Made by a program: the position numbers and the translations under genes. A stretch of DNA of 64,000 nucleotides from assembly GCA_004154925.1 (NCBI GenBank), contig QJNS01000351.1:1-64000 (forward strand), written 5' to 3'. The notes under the pieces are model-generated. The model worked only from the letters and a program-made list of their open reading frames with translations. It was not told the origin of the DNA and did not search any database. Below are positions 1 to 13,174 of the stretch, in pieces. Origin of the DNA: Monosporascus cannonballus. Its lineage: Eukaryota > Ascomycota > Sordariomycetes > Xylariales. Positions within the stretch are counted from its first letter, which is position 1. Each line of letters begins with the position of its first letter.

Positions 1-118
<118 letters not shown>

Positions 119-769
119 CGAGGCTACGCTGAGCGTACAGATATGGCGATGGCCAGCTACGGAAATAAAATCCTTCTCTTTTCTAAACTCTCTGTTGGCG
201 GTACAAATGAATTTTCGGATTCCATTAGGGGGTGCCTGTAGCAAATGTGCATGCATCTAAGGCTGCGCTTCTGCGATCAACCCCGTGGATTCCTGCCATG
301 TAGTCGTAGTATAGTTCTCAAACGATCCTCAAGTTCCGGCAAGGAGTCTTAACTGGTTCTGACCAGTGCCTGGCCTTGGTTTATTCCATCCTGTTAAAGG
401 AAGCGTGCCTGAAGGTCAGGGAAAGCATGGGCCTGCCAGATGTTGTAATTTTATACTACGAAGAGACCTCGAGGCCCTTGGAAAGGCTTCTTGTTTGAGT
501 GAGAAGAGCCGACAATAGCCAGGAACGCTAACATGATGGTTATCGTAAATAAATATATTGTTCCTTCTACACGGCCTCGCCCGTACGAGTCCCTCTCACC
601 TCACGCCAGTATTCAGAGTGGTTATCTAGGTATCAGGGGCTAGTACTTGATCCCCGAAGCCACTTTCGTGAAAAAGGATTGGGTTTTCGAATATCATCAA
701 TTGAATATCATTGCGACGGCGCCAGTGCTCCAAGTAGGTTCACACAACTTTTCAATAACCGAGCCGATA
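119..769. other. unique non-coding stretch, balanced base composition
   Basis: About 650 bases near 45 percent GC without the TpA excess of what follows. No frame with protein-like content is visible on either strand, and no tRNA or rRNA signature was found. Confidence 0.6.
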
Positions 770-3284
770 GGTTATAAAATTTAAGGTAAAATTTGGCCTG
801 GACTAAAAATCCTTTTAGGTCCTTCAATCCATTATAAAATTTAAAAAGGGTTAACTTATATCCCTTAATATCTGGCATTCCATAATAACTAAAAAGCGGA
901 ACAGTTCTTTTTCGTAATTAATTTACGCCAAACAGTAATAAGGTTAAAACTTTTCCCTCTATTTATTCTGCGCCAAATAAAGGTAATTAAAATTTATTTC
1001 CTTAGTTTCGTCCTTTGGCAAAGCCGAACTAAAGAAAAGCCGTTTTTTTCTTTTAGCGAATCGAACATTCTCCTTTTTTAGGCTTATAACTTCCTGGACT
1101 AGAAAGTCGAACCTTTTTTCCGTAGTAAGTTCTCTTTCTTCACCCTTTTGGACCTTAGCCCTATATTCCTTCTTAACTTCCTCTTCAGCCGCCTCTTTTT
1201 CCGATTCCTCTTTCTGAGCCTCGATAATATTCTTAGGAGCCGAGGTAAGTTACTATTGCGGTTAAAAGAAAGGTTCTCCCTAAAATCAAATAATAAATAG
1301 AACTATGTTATTAATTAATCTGAAATTTTCTTTAATAGGTGGTAAATCGTTAAATCTAACTAATAATACTTCGCTAGCTATTAACGAAAATCGAATATAC
1401 TGTTTATCTTTTAAATGTCGTCCTATATTATCGTTTATACTAAATTCCAAAAAATTCATAATCCAACTAGGCGATAAATTATTAATCGGCTATTAATCAA
1501 CAAAATATCAAAATATAACGAACCTGTTATATATTTCCCTAAGAATATATATAAATTTCGAAAAAAGTCTTGATTTGCAAATAATAAAAGAAAAAATAAT
1601 TCAATAATTTACTTATTACAAAGATTTACGGACTTTTCCCATAATAAAAAACGGCTTTCTTTAATTATAAGCTTAAATTAATAATTAAAAAACGAAATTA
1701 AATAAATACTTTTTATATAAAAAATCGATTTATTGTATATGTTAATTTTTTAAAATAAATACATCGTAAATCTATGTAATTTATATAATCTCTATAATCT
1801 GGTCCTAAATTATTCAGATTACCTAGATCAATTAAATTATTTCGAAAGCCAAGCTTCTTTGTCCGAGGTTTAGCCGTGACAGATTCGCGTTAGGCCTTAA
1901 AGATAAGTCTCTTAAAGATAGACGCTTTTGCTCCTACAACAAAAACATTTTTAAAAATATATGGAAAAAATAAAAATAAATAACAGAGGCAAATTATATT
2001 CATTATTTTTCACACTGTTTATAAAATATTTATAAATGTTTTTTTAAATGTTTAAAAGTAAGAAAAAAATATAAATATAAAACTTTATATAGACATAAAA
2101 ATAAAAAAAAGAATAAGAATAATTAAATTAAGTAAATTAAGTTTAATATAATTAATTATATTTTAATAAAAGCACTTTAATTTTTATAATCTTGTTAATA
2201 ATATTATAATAATTTTCGTATTAAACTTTTAATTTATTTAAAATCAATAATTTGCAATATATTTTAATTTTAATACCAAACGTTAATAACGATTTAAATG
2301 CGTATAAATGTGAGAATACAGCTCCTACGGGGCTGCGGCTGATATTCGACCAGCTACAGACCCACGCGCCAATACAAATAACCATCTGGCAGCTAATAAG
2401 AAACGCTAGATAGAAATAACTTAATATATTCACTTCTTAGAATCTGCTCTATAACTAGTCGGAGATCACCTTATCCCAGCTTACAGCTATCTATTATCTT
2501 ACAATAAATTATTTTTTAAAAAAACATTTTAAATATTTAAAAAATTATTATCAGTTATTAAAAACGCAAATATTCGTTAAAGTTTCGTAATATATATATT
2601 TATGTGAGTTCGTTAATTAAGATTTATAAGCCGTTTTTTATTAATAGATTTTTCAATGATTTAAAAAATTCAAATTATATTTATATTTTTACAACTTTTA
2701 AAACCTTAAAAATATTTTCATAAATACCAAATTTATTTATATATTTAAGGTTTTGTTAATAATCCGTAATTTTATTATACAAGATCATTGTAAATTTTTT
2801 AAAATTACTTTAGATTTTATTAAATTTATATTAATACAGCCTCTAACAATAACAAGCGGCAATTTATTTTTAACATATTTTTAAATTGTTTATCAAATCC
2901 GGAATTAAGATTTTATTTTGATAAATAAAAAAAGCTTTCAGATTAATATCTTATAAACGATTTTTTCGTAATAAAATAATTCGTTGTTTTAAACGTATTT
3001 ATAAATTAATTTATAAAAAACATATTAATCAAAATTAATTAGAAATTATAATCGAAAATATTAACACTTTTCAAAAGGTACTTATTTTTTCGTATTACTT
3101 TTTCTTAATAATAGTTTTATTAATATTTAATACGTTATATTTTTCAAATTCATTACATTTTCATAACAGTTAACCTTAAAAATAAATTGTTAATTGTTAC
3201 TTAAATATACGTAAATTATATAAGTTTTCGATAATTAAATTAATATATTAATTAATACGTAAATTTATTTTTAATTAAAATATG
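770..3284. other. AT-rich RIP-type DNA with decayed repeats
   Basis: Composition drops abruptly to very AT-rich with abundant TpA and few CpA dinucleotides, the footprint of repeat-induced point mutation. Frames are full of TAA and TAG. Two patches are less decayed: 959-1249, which keeps an open minus-strand frame, and about 2290-2480, a GC-richer block of unknown origin. No complete element could be outlined. Confidence 0.7.
959..1249 (-). pseudogene. Glu/Lys-rich coding relic, unknown family
   Basis: A minus-strand frame of 96 codons is open inside otherwise stop-ridden DNA; it lies between an upstream TAA and a terminal TAG and has no ATG at its head. The product is rich in Glu and Lys, begins with an Ala-Pro-Lys-Asn stretch, and has a long charged, probably coiled-coil segment (for example EEEVKKEYRAKVQKGEERE), followed by LVQEVISLKKENVRF. 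A gag-type protein or another transposon product is possible, but no motif fixes the family. Confidence 0.45.
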
Positions 3285-3433
3285 TGTTACAGCACTAGCA
3301 AAGCGGCTTATTTAAGCCGCCGTTTCGCTATATATATGTAAGCGTTACGCGTTTATTAGATAACTTTTTTTTTCTTTTTCGTATAACAACAAAATATTTT
3401 CCAGAAACCCAAAAACCGTATAGCGCCGTGATA
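3285..3433 (+). repeat. 5' LTR of Gypsy element A (149 bp)
   Basis: Begins TGTTACAGCA and ends GTGATA. It matches 10479-10628 along its whole length apart from C/T and G/A differences. It contains the short inverted motif GCGGCTTATTTAAGCCGC. Confidence 0.92.
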
Positions 3434-6051
3434 ATTTATTGCACCTTTAAAAAATAAACTTTATAGCAGCCTACATAACCTTATTATAACACCGTTTATA
3501 CCGCGCCCCAGGTCCGCCGCTATTACGTTACCACCTTGCTATAACGTCCTTAGATTTCTCGATTTTTAAAAAAAATAATACGGGTACTAATACGCCTGCC
3601 TTTAAATATGAACAAAGCAGTAATATAACGTTATTTTTTCGACTTACGAATTTCAGGGTATTTTTTAGGAATTTTTTTATTTAATTGCCGTTATAATACG
3701 GCTTACTTACGATTTTACGTTATTAAGGCGTTTTTTCGAATAATATAAATACTTTTAAAAGATATTTGGGAATATTTTCGCAAATTTTAAGAAAGCCTAT
3801 TAATGTTTAAAGTATAAAAATATTTAAATTAAAAAATAATTTATAAACGTAAAATAATTATTATATAAAAACCGCCAATTTTATAACCGTTTAATTACTG
3901 CAAATTAAGTTATGGCCGAATAAAACCAGTTTCGAAAACGTTTCGTAATTACAAAATAATTGTTATAATAAACGGAATAATTTGCCCTTAAAAATTTTTA
4001 CTTACAGAAACGCCTAACCGCCGTAAAACGGTTATTATAATAAATTACGGTTATAAAAGACATATTACTGTTATTCGTTAATATTTTATTTAAAATAATT
4101 TTATAATCCGGCGTTACTTAACCTTTAACGGATTTACGATATATCTTTTTTGGGATAACGGATAATTATTGTTTTTGCAATTTTAAGCTATTTATATTTA
4201 AAAATAATGTTAAAAATTTAATAATTTATTAGGAAAAATATATTAATTAATATTTTTAATACGTTTAAAATTTGCAATTAATTAAAACGTTTATTTTCCG
4301 ATTATAAATTATATTATATATATAATTTAACGGCTTTAAGGTAATATTTATTTACATATATATAATAAGGTTCATAATATAATAATATAATTTATAAATC
4401 TTAAAATATAACTATAAAAATAATAAAATATAAATAATATATTTTTATTTTTAATTTAAATTTTTATTATTATTAATATATTAACTTAGGCCCATAAGGA
4501 TTTTTAAGCTTTAAAATAAAACTTAATAATATTCGCCGATTTTATTAACAGTTTTATACGCTTAGCCGATTAAAACCGATAACCGCTAATTTTACGTATT
4601 ATTGTATTATAACAAAAAGTTAATAGAGTATTTTAAGAAATTTTTATCCCGTAAGTATAACGCCTTACCCTCGAAAACAATTAGGGGTAAATACGTTTTT
4701 TCAAAAACCTTTTTAATATTATAATAAATCGGATTTTCCGTAAACGTATGGCCAAAAGCCAAACCGCTAATAAAGCAATACCGTAACGTTCGCCAAACGC
4801 CCCGGCACCTTTCGGGCCCGAATTTATATAACTAAATGCGGTAATAACCAAAGTTACCGGGCCCTGCCTTTTTTTTAATTAAAAAAAAAGATAACGCCGA
4901 CGTAAGTTAAATTTTTATATATATTACGAAAAGGAAAAATATTATTTTTTATATGCCTTAATTAGCGTCCGTAACTTATAACGATTAACGTAATATTTAT
5001 AATACTGTAATTAAATATTAATACGGTATAATAAAAAATATTTAACTTTTAAAATAAATCGTAATTAAAAGCGTTTATTAAATTATTAAAATAGTAATAA
5101 ACCAAATTTATATATACATTTTATAAATTTTAATATATATTTTTTGCGTTTCATTTTATTTATAACTTAATAACGACGTAATATTGCCAATATTGTTTAT
5201 AATAAATTGCAGATATTCGCTTATAAAATTTATTAATAATAATTTCGCGCACCAAAATAATATCCTTTATTATTTAATTTTTTTAATTCCGCTAATTTAA
5301 ATTAATAAATAAAATTATAGCCGGTTCGGTTACGACGGCCTGTACGATACGATTCCGTATAAGTTTCGTTACGAAAAACCTTATTTTTTATTAATAATTT
5401 TTAAGCGGTTTTAACGTTATTTTCAGGTTATTTTAATTTCGAAAGCATAATTTATTAATCGATTAAATAATAAGAATAATACATATAAATAATAAAACGG
5501 TATCGGAATTTCTAGCTTTCTCGCTTTCGGCCGAATTACCTTTTATCTTTTTAACTTTTTTGCTTTGTCTTAATATCGTATTTATAACGGTACAATTATT
5601 CCGTATTATTAATTTTTTAACCTTTTGCCGTATAAAAAAACGTAATAATAAATTTTATACTTTTTAATTAAATTTTTCGCTTTTATAAATATATTATGCA
5701 AAATCGTTACCTTATTTTTTTAATTATTATCCGTAAACGAAATGGCATTATTAATGCTTATTATAATTTTGCGTAATATTTTTATTTAAAATAATAATAT
5801 CGATCTGGATATTATTTTTTAGATTATAGGCTTTTTATAATTAAATAATCAAAACGCCTTAATTATGCCGCATAACCCAAAAAAATATATAAAAATATTT
5901 TGACAATAAACCACCGATAATAATAATTGAAATTTTAAAAAAATTGTTATTTAAGTATTATAATTTAATAAGGGCATTTATTTTTCGTAACGTTAATTCC
6001 TTATTACCGTATTAATTTTTCAATTATAAAATCGAATTGCTTTTAGGTTAA

Positions 6052-6375
6052 ATGTTATTATATAACCGTACGAAAATTATATCCCTTTACGAACTGCTGG
6101 CGGTACGGAAATATATCGATAATTATTTAAAAAAAAGCTTTATCCGCCTTAATAATTTTTTAATAATAATTTTTATTTTGTTCGCAAAAAAACCGGAAGG
6201 TAAGGTACGTATTTACGTTAATTATTACGGCTTTAATAATATTACGGTAAAAAACTGTTATTTTATTCCCTTAATCCGGGAAACTTTAAACGTTTTTTAT
6301 TCGGCGCGGGTATTTATAAAGTTCGATATTATTATTATTTTTAATTATTTACGTATTACCTTTAGAAATAAATAA
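6052..6375 (+). pseudogene. reverse transcriptase fragment of Gypsy element A
   Basis: A 107-residue open stretch with the start of a Ty3/Gypsy reverse transcriptase: YELLAVRKYIDNYLKKSFIR, then LFAKKPEGKVRIYVNYYGFN, then the PLIRETLN segment and a KFDIIIIFN segment where the family has the first catalytic Asp (present here in KFD). The family usually reads Val-Asp-Tyr where this copy has Val-Asn-Tyr, a G-to-A change. The frame stops at 6373-6375 and the continuing polymerase region is broken by further stops, so this is a dead fragment. Confidence 0.88.
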
Positions 6376-7739
6376 AAAAATGACCTTTATAATCCAATTC
6401 GAATTATTTAAATATTTTATTGCAAATTTTGGCATAATAAACGTCCCGAATTCGTTTTAATATTATATTAATTATACGTTATTTAATTTTTTAAATAAAT
6501 ACGTTATAATTTATTTTAATAATATTTTAATTTATAATAAAAATAAAATAAAACATAAAGATTATATATACGAAATAATTCGTTGCTTTATAAATATAGG
6601 ATTAATAATTAACATCCGGAAATACGAATTTAATATAATAAAAATACGTTATTTAGGCTTAATAATTTTTACCGACGGTATTATTATGGATTTCGAAAAG
6701 GTTAAAATTATTTAATAATAAGAAATTTTCGGAATATGACAAAAATTATAACGTTTTTTCGGTTTTACAAATTTTTACCGGTAATTTATAAAAAGTTTTT
6801 CGTTAATTACAAAATTTTTAATTACTTTAATAAATAAAACGAAATAAATAAGTTTTTTAACGAAAAATGCCGTAACGGCTTTTTAACGCCTTAAAAACGT
6901 TTTTTATAATACCGGTTTTATTATATTACAATTTTTAACGTAAAACGATTTTAAAAACTAATATTTTTAATTAAACCTTAAGAGAAATATTTTTATAATA
7001 TAATACGTTAAGCGTTTTACGGCTTATCGCCTTTTTCTTAATAAAATATAACTTAATAAAATGCAATTACGAAATTTACGATAAAAAATTATTAATTATT
7101 ATTAAAGTTTTTAAAAAAATAATACTTGGAATTATAAAGGACCGAAAAACCCGTATAGGTTATTATTAATTATAAAAACTTATAATATTTTATTATTACG
7201 AAATTTTTAAATTAACGTTAAATTTATTAATTTCAATTTTTTAAAGATTTCTAGTTTTAAATAATTTATAAACCGGGAAAAAAAATTACGATCCCGGACG
7301 TATTATTACGTTAATCCGACGTTTAATTTGCGAACCGCCATAATACGATTAACGATAAAATAGCGTACCGATAGCGAATAATACTTTTATCTGATTAATA
7401 AAAAATCACTTTTAAGATATATATTATAAATGCCAACCAGCTGATAAACGTATTAATCGATAACGTTTATAAATTATCCATATTAATTAACGATATTTTG
7501 ACAGCGTTTATGAATTTAATTTATAAATAATTTAAATTACATATCTATAAAGCGTTTAAAATTGCGAAAATTAATTATAAAACGGTATAAAAATATATTT
7601 ATATTAAAAATAAATTATTTATATTAAATAATGAAATCTTAAAATTATAAATATTATATTGTATTTAAAATATAACGTTTACGAATTACTTAAGATATTT
7701 TAAAATACATAATTTATTATAACGAAATTATTATTAATT

Positions 7740-8105
7740 ATATTTATTATGGAATATAATTACGTTCGTATAAAATTATTATTTTTACCGCCGTATTAAG
7801 GCGTTCAAAATTTCGCCAACGGGCTTTTTCGACTTTTTATCCGTTCCGTTCTGCCTATAGAACGATATTTCCGTAAATTATATCGGTTTTTTTCCCCTTT
7901 ATAAAAAATTCAGATATATTTACCAATACGTTTTTATAATAATTAATAAATTTATAAAAATATATTATTTTATTATTATTACGAATATATTCGTAATTAC
8001 TTTCGCCGATATTTTCCTTTCCGATATATACCGCCTATATAATACCTTAATTATAATTATATCGAATTACGGTATAGAATTTGTTTTAATTTTTTAAAAA
8101 AATCA
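7740..8105 (+). pseudogene. integrase core relic of Gypsy element A
   Basis: Plus-strand translation gives a degraded integrase catalytic core: YRRIKAFKISPTGFF, then NDISVNYIGFFPLYKK, then YVFIIINKFIK, then TLIIIISNYGIEFVL. Family members have Asp at the Asn of VNYIG and at the Asn of ISNYG. Both catalytic aspartates are therefore Asn here (GAT/GAC to AAT/AAC), which fits RIP acting on the opposite strand. The downstream part is riddled with stops. Confidence 0.82.
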
Positions 8106-9472
8106 AGTTAATATTTAAACGTTACGTTTCATATTTCGATAACTTATTACCCTTAAACCGATAATTAAATGAAAATTATTAATATAACGATAAAATAATA
8201 TTTATAAAGTTATTATTTATTTTATTAAAACAGTTAAATAAATAAATTTTTTAACCGAAATTATTGGTATTTCGCCGTTTTTTGTTAATTATAGTTTTTA
8301 CCTTATTATAAGTACGGAACCATAACGATTTTTCGAAATTCCCAAAACGTTTACGTAATAAAAAAGGTATACCAAAACGACAAATTATGCGAATAAATTA
8401 AAACGAATTTTAAAAAAAGTTAAAATATTAATAACGGAAACATAAAACCAATATGCGGAATAAGTTAATTAATACCGTAATAATGCCGGTACGTTCGTTA
8501 AAAAAACGGATTTAAGTTTATATACGTTATATAAAATTAAAACGGTTTAACGATAAACTTAATAATAAATAAATAAACTTTTTTGTTATTATTAAGATAT
8601 ATTTTTTCGTTATAGCCGTAAAATTACTAATATAATATAAATTATTCTTAGTTTTTTATATTTTCTTAATGTAATATTATAAATTAAATTTTTTAAAACA
8701 AAAAATAATAAACGAAAAATGGAATATTCGGGTCGAAAACGTTATCCTTATAAATATAAATAATATAAAAAACGTTAAATAATATTTTAAAAATTTTAAG
8801 TTTTAAAAATATTAAATACGGCTTTTAATATAAGATTAAATAGCCGTAATTATACCGCCTTACCTGGGAACCGGTTACGAATCTTAAGGAATATAATTTT
8901 AATAAATTTGAATTATTTAATTAATATTGGGTATTATTAGAATAATAACGGAAAATAACGTAAAACGTACGCAAAAAAACATTTTATTAAGCCGATACCG
9001 TAATACTATTACGATAAAACTTATATTATATTAAAATTAATAAAATTAAATATTAATTCCTTTAACGTAATAAATAATTAAATTATAAAAAACCGGCAAT
9101 TAAATAATAATACGCCATTATAATAATTACGTAATACGGGATAATTTAATTTTAAGGAAAAATATAATATTATAATAATAATATAATAATTAAAAGTTAT
9201 TAAAACGTAAAGGAAATATCGCGATATCGACGTCCGCCTAACCGAAACCTAAGGTTATAAAAATAATAATATATATTTTATTACGGAAAACGCGCTTAAT
9301 TAACGTCCATAATTAATATTTTTCGTTATTAGCAATTAAGTAATATTTAATTATTTTTAAGCGATAATTTAAACGTTATTTTGTTATTACAAAATTAATA
9401 TCGCGTTATTACGGAATATATATTTCGGTATTTTTACGGCGTTACCTGTAAAATAAGGATTATAAATTTATA

Positions 9473-9763
9473 TTAAGGTTTACCGGATAACGATTTACGT
9501 AAAATAATTAATTTTGTATTTTTATATATAATGTTAAAAACGTAATTGTAATTAGGGAATAATATTAACTTTTTTTTTACGTCCGTTATACCAAGCGTTA
9601 TACGGTAAGTTTTTTCGGCCGTTTCGAAAGCGGTACAGAGTCGGAGTACCGTTCGGCAAAATTCCCGACGAAAACCGTTAGGGTATGCATACGTCTCGTT
9701 GCCGTCGTCGTCGAGGATCGTTTCGTCGTTATTATTGCGGTTATCGTCGAAGTAAAAATTTAC
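9473..9763 (-). pseudogene. antisense open frame in 3' part of Gypsy element A
   Basis: A minus-strand frame of 96 codons lies between TAA codons in a GC-richer, little-mutated patch downstream of the integrase. It reads acidic first (FDDNRNNNDETILDDDGNE), then YAYPNGFRREFCRTVLRLC, TAFETAEKTYRITLGITDV, and ends with a basic tail. Further upstream on the same strand (about 9880-9960) a decayed segment contains the Cys spacing FCIKCRKIC. It has no ATG start and its family is unknown. It runs opposite to gag-pol, in the same place as the antisense frames of elements B, C and D, but shares no obvious sequence with them. Confidence 0.5.
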
Positions 9764-10478
9764 TTAATGGAAAAAGATATTTAAATTTAAAGAATTACTT
9801 TGGACGCTTTCCGCCGGCTATACGTTAAAAAGTTAACATAATAATAATATCCCGTAAACGTAACGTTAATATTATAACATATATAATTTACTAATTAACA
9901 TATTTTTCGGCATTTAATACAAAATATATATTTTGCCGTTACGGCCGATACGAAACGGCAATAAAAAAAAGTATTTTTTAATATCGGGATTATAATTAAA
10001 AAAAACATATTTAAAACAAATTATATACAACCGTTTTACGTAAATAGGCGTTATATAAATAATATAAGGCCAGGAAAATATCGTTATAATAATGAAAAAA
10101 AATTATAAAATAAGAAATAAAAAGGCGTTATAAAAATAATAAAAAAGTAAAAAATAAAAATTAAGGGGAAACCTGGTATTTATATCGCGAAAATAATAAA
10201 AGCGGGTATACGGCAAAATTTAATTAAGTTAATAATATTTTATATAATAATATTATTATTTTTATATCGGAATTAACGTTATATATTTTTTATACGGCAT
10301 TCCGTTATCCGGCCATTAACGTAGCTTTATTTCGGCTATATCACGCGTACGCCATATTAACGTTACGACGTTTTACGATACCTAATACGCCATTAGCTAA
10401 TTAAATTTCGAATCCGGGAAAAGTATTTATATTTTTTTTATACAGTTAAGGATAATTGCCTTAAGAAAGGAAGATTAT

Positions 10479-10628
10479 TATTACGGCATTAATAAAGCGG
10501 CTTATTTAAGCCGCCGTTTCGTTATATATATATAAGCGCTACGCGCTTACTAGATAATTCTTTTTTTTCTTCCTCGTATAATAACAGAATATCTTCCAGA
10601 AATCCAAAAGACGTACAGCGCCGTGACA
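10479..10628 (+). repeat. 3' LTR of Gypsy element A (150 bp)
   Basis: Direct copy of 3285-3433, ending GCCGTGACA, followed immediately by the ATATG target duplication. Confidence 0.92.
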
Positions 10629-12310
10629 ATATGTTTATATTTTAACGCGAAATAGTAATATTTTTTCTACGCTAGCCGTATTTAGTCATAATTACTTTTA
10701 TATTTAAATTGTTGTTATATTAATAAATGGAACTTAATATTAAATTAAAATAAATTATTACATAACTATTCCGAATTCAAGTACCTTGTATTTCAAATTA
10801 AAGTTTTTTTATTCTATTTTATGTATCAAATACGCTAAAAAAACTTTATTACTTAATATTTAATACGATTATACTAAAAATAACGAACTTGTTAAAATTA
10901 CGAAATATCGACAAATAAAATGCGAAAAAAAAGTTTTATACGAAATTTTCAAAAAAGTAAAATTTAAATGTTATTTATTGTATTGTAATTATTAACGAAA
11001 TTAAAGATTTTTAATTTTTTTAAAACTATTATACCTTATATTTAATAACAGAATAATATTAAAAATAATTAAATTTTTATTAAAATAATACATTTATATT
11101 AAAATTATCGTATAACAAAAACTTAACTTATTAATACTTTGGATTTATTTAAACATTAAAAAATAAAGGAAATTAAAACCGTTAAAATTAAATTAATAAA
11201 AAGATAAAACAAATTATATCAGTTTTAAAAATTATTCTATTGCGTTTAAAAATATATGTTATTAAACAAGACAAATAATTAATTTAATTTAAATTTTTAT
11301 AATTTATTTAGATTTATAATTTTGCGTAATAATATAATATATATTTTTATTATATTTATAAATTTGAGTTTAAAAGTAATGTTTTTTATAAAAAATAAAT
11401 TTATTAATACAATACTAAGTATATTATAATATTATTATTTCGTTTTATTTATATTATATTTAGTATATTATGAAGTTTTACGTAATTATATTATAATATC
11501 ATAATTTTAATATAAGTATAGTTATCTAATATTTATTTTAATAATATTTTCTTCATAATGTATATAAAAAGTTGTATATTAATTAATATATTAATTTTTA
11601 TTTAAAATTATACGTATTTTAATATAATGAAATCGTCGAAAATACATACTAATTTGAAAATAAAAATATAATTAAAAAGAAAAATGTTTAGAGATATTAT
11701 CGGTATAATGAAATAATTTAAACTATAAAACTCGGTAACAAATATTTCCACCTTTATTAACCATTTTTAAGTGACTTTTTATTGTATTATTATATTTTAA
11801 AAAATTCGTAAATATTAATAATTTTTTCACTTTGTAAGATTAGTAATTTTATATTAACGTTTTATAAACGAATTTATATAAAATTGAATTACTAAAATGA
11901 ATTATTGATTTTTTACATTAATTATTAAAAGTTTTTAAAACTATAATTAAATTTATTTTATCATTGTTTTTATTAATATATTTTTATAAATAATATAGAT
12001 ACAAATTGACGGTGAACGTATTATATTAATAATAAAAAATATATAATTTATTACTATATAATTAAAATAAGTTCTTCGGTTAATTAATTAAGCATTTTCG
12101 AATATATTAATCTTAATATTAAGTTTTATTCATTAACGAAAATTGTAAAATTTAAATCTAACGAAAATAGAATTATTAAATTTAATATATTTAAATTCGA
12201 TAAAATAAATTAAAAAGGTAAAAAAAATTAAAAAGAACTAAAAGAATTATATCTTTTTGAAAATATATATAAAAATGAATTAAATTAATTATTAAATTAA
12301 TCAAGATGAT
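10629..12310. other. AT-rich gene-free DNA
   Basis: Very AT-rich with stops in all frames. No LTR pair, inverted terminal repeat or coding relic could be recognised. Confidence 0.6.
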
Positions 12311-12425
12311 ATGCACAGCTAGTCCTTATATGGTGGATTAGAGTGTCCAAACCTCAATTGGGGTTTGGAATTGCTGACCTTTTAGTATTGTAGCTAGCGT
12401 TACACTCTCGTTATCTCGCAGTAAT
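12311..12425 (+). repeat. SINE-like short repeat with central palindrome, copy 1
   Basis: About 115 bp that recurs at 42423-42532 and, in part, at 42108-42157. The middle (about 12346-12369) is a near-perfect 24-bp palindrome centred on CAATTG with arms CCAAACC and GGTTTGG. Its ends carry AGCTAGTCC and TAGCTAGCG. It is much less AT-rich than its surroundings. A tRNA-related SINE is one reading; another is a short non-autonomous element. Confidence 0.6.
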
Positions 12426-12789
12426 ATTTAAACAAAATATATTATTTATTTTTTCTTAATATTAAAGATAATGATTTTAAATTGTTTAAATTTTTGAAAA
12501 ACGATTCAAAAAATTAATATATGAATTAATAGAATATTATTTTTAGTATTAATAATTAAATTAAAAAATAACAATTAAAGTTTTTAAATATATTATTAAT
12601 ATATATATTAATACAATATTATATTTTAATTAAATTTTTAATATATATTAATTTAATTTAAAATTAATACTTTTAAAAAATTGTATAATGTAATTTTAAA
12701 GTATGTAAACATTTTATATTTATAATATTTAACTTATATTATACTTATATAATAAATATTTACGGGTAATTGATCTGTAAATAATTTTA
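12426..12789. other. AT-rich gene-free DNA
   Basis: About 360 bases of AT-rich DNA with stops in every frame and no recognisable feature. Confidence 0.6.
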
Positions 12790-12855
12790 TTTTACCTACG
12801 CACCTCTGTTAACTACCCGTGGGTGGTTAGCAGGGGTGCGTAGGTATTCGTGGGT

Positions 12856-12985
12856 TGTTATGGCTGCACCATACCATCACGCCACCGGGGCAAAAGATCG
12901 GTGGAATGATCGCAATTGTGGCAATCATCCTGGTGCTTACAGCTGCATATATACTGGAGCTCTTACGGGTGACCAGGCCGTAACA
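12856..12985 (+). mobile_element. 130-bp short mobile element, copy 1
   Basis: Exactly 130 bp, starting TGTTATGGCTGC and ending GGCCGTAACA, flanked by the perfect 5-bp duplication TGGGT (12851-12855, 12986-12990). The reverse complement occurs at 18364-18493 with only about two mismatches. TG...CA ends and 5-bp duplications would fit a very small solo LTR (TRIM type). The roughly 10-bp inverted ends TGTTAYGGCY would also fit a MITE. It is inserted in the left inverted repeat of the nuclease-bearing segment. Confidence 0.9.
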
Positions 12986-13174
12986 TGGGTGAAAACTTAG
13001 TGTGGGTAGGTGGGTAGTGCAAACCCTACGCCGTTTGCTGTATTCCAGTACAACGAGGCTACGAGACCAGTAGCCTCCTACGGTTGGCACATTCCCAACC
13101 GACTTATCCATCAATTCCAGTAATGGGCTGACCGGGCTACAGGTAAATGTCAATGGCACCCACGTGATAGCGGT

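Larger units (their letters stand above)
3285..10628 (+). mobile_element. Gypsy-type LTR retrotransposon A, complete but RIP-inactivated
   Basis: A 7344-bp element flanked by the direct 5-bp duplication ATATG (3280-3284 and 10629-10633). It has short direct LTRs (149 and 150 bp) that start TG and end CA in the less mutated copy. A purine-rich tract (about AAGAAAGGAAGATTA) lies just upstream of the 3' LTR. Inside, on the plus strand, are reverse transcriptase (about 6052-6375) and integrase core (about 7740-8105) remnants in the order RT then IN, which is the Ty3/Gypsy order. The body is saturated with TpA-creating stops. About 1.7 kb between integrase and 3' LTR is left over and includes an antisense open frame. 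Confidence 0.93.

Noticed and set aside
6052..6375. Functional reverse transcriptase gene
   Set aside because: Only a fragment is open; the rest of the polymerase is destroyed by stops and the family's VDY Asp is Asn.
12311..12425. CRISPR-like or tandem array
   Set aside because: The repeat copies are 30 kb apart or singly placed, with no regular spacing; the genome is eukaryotic.
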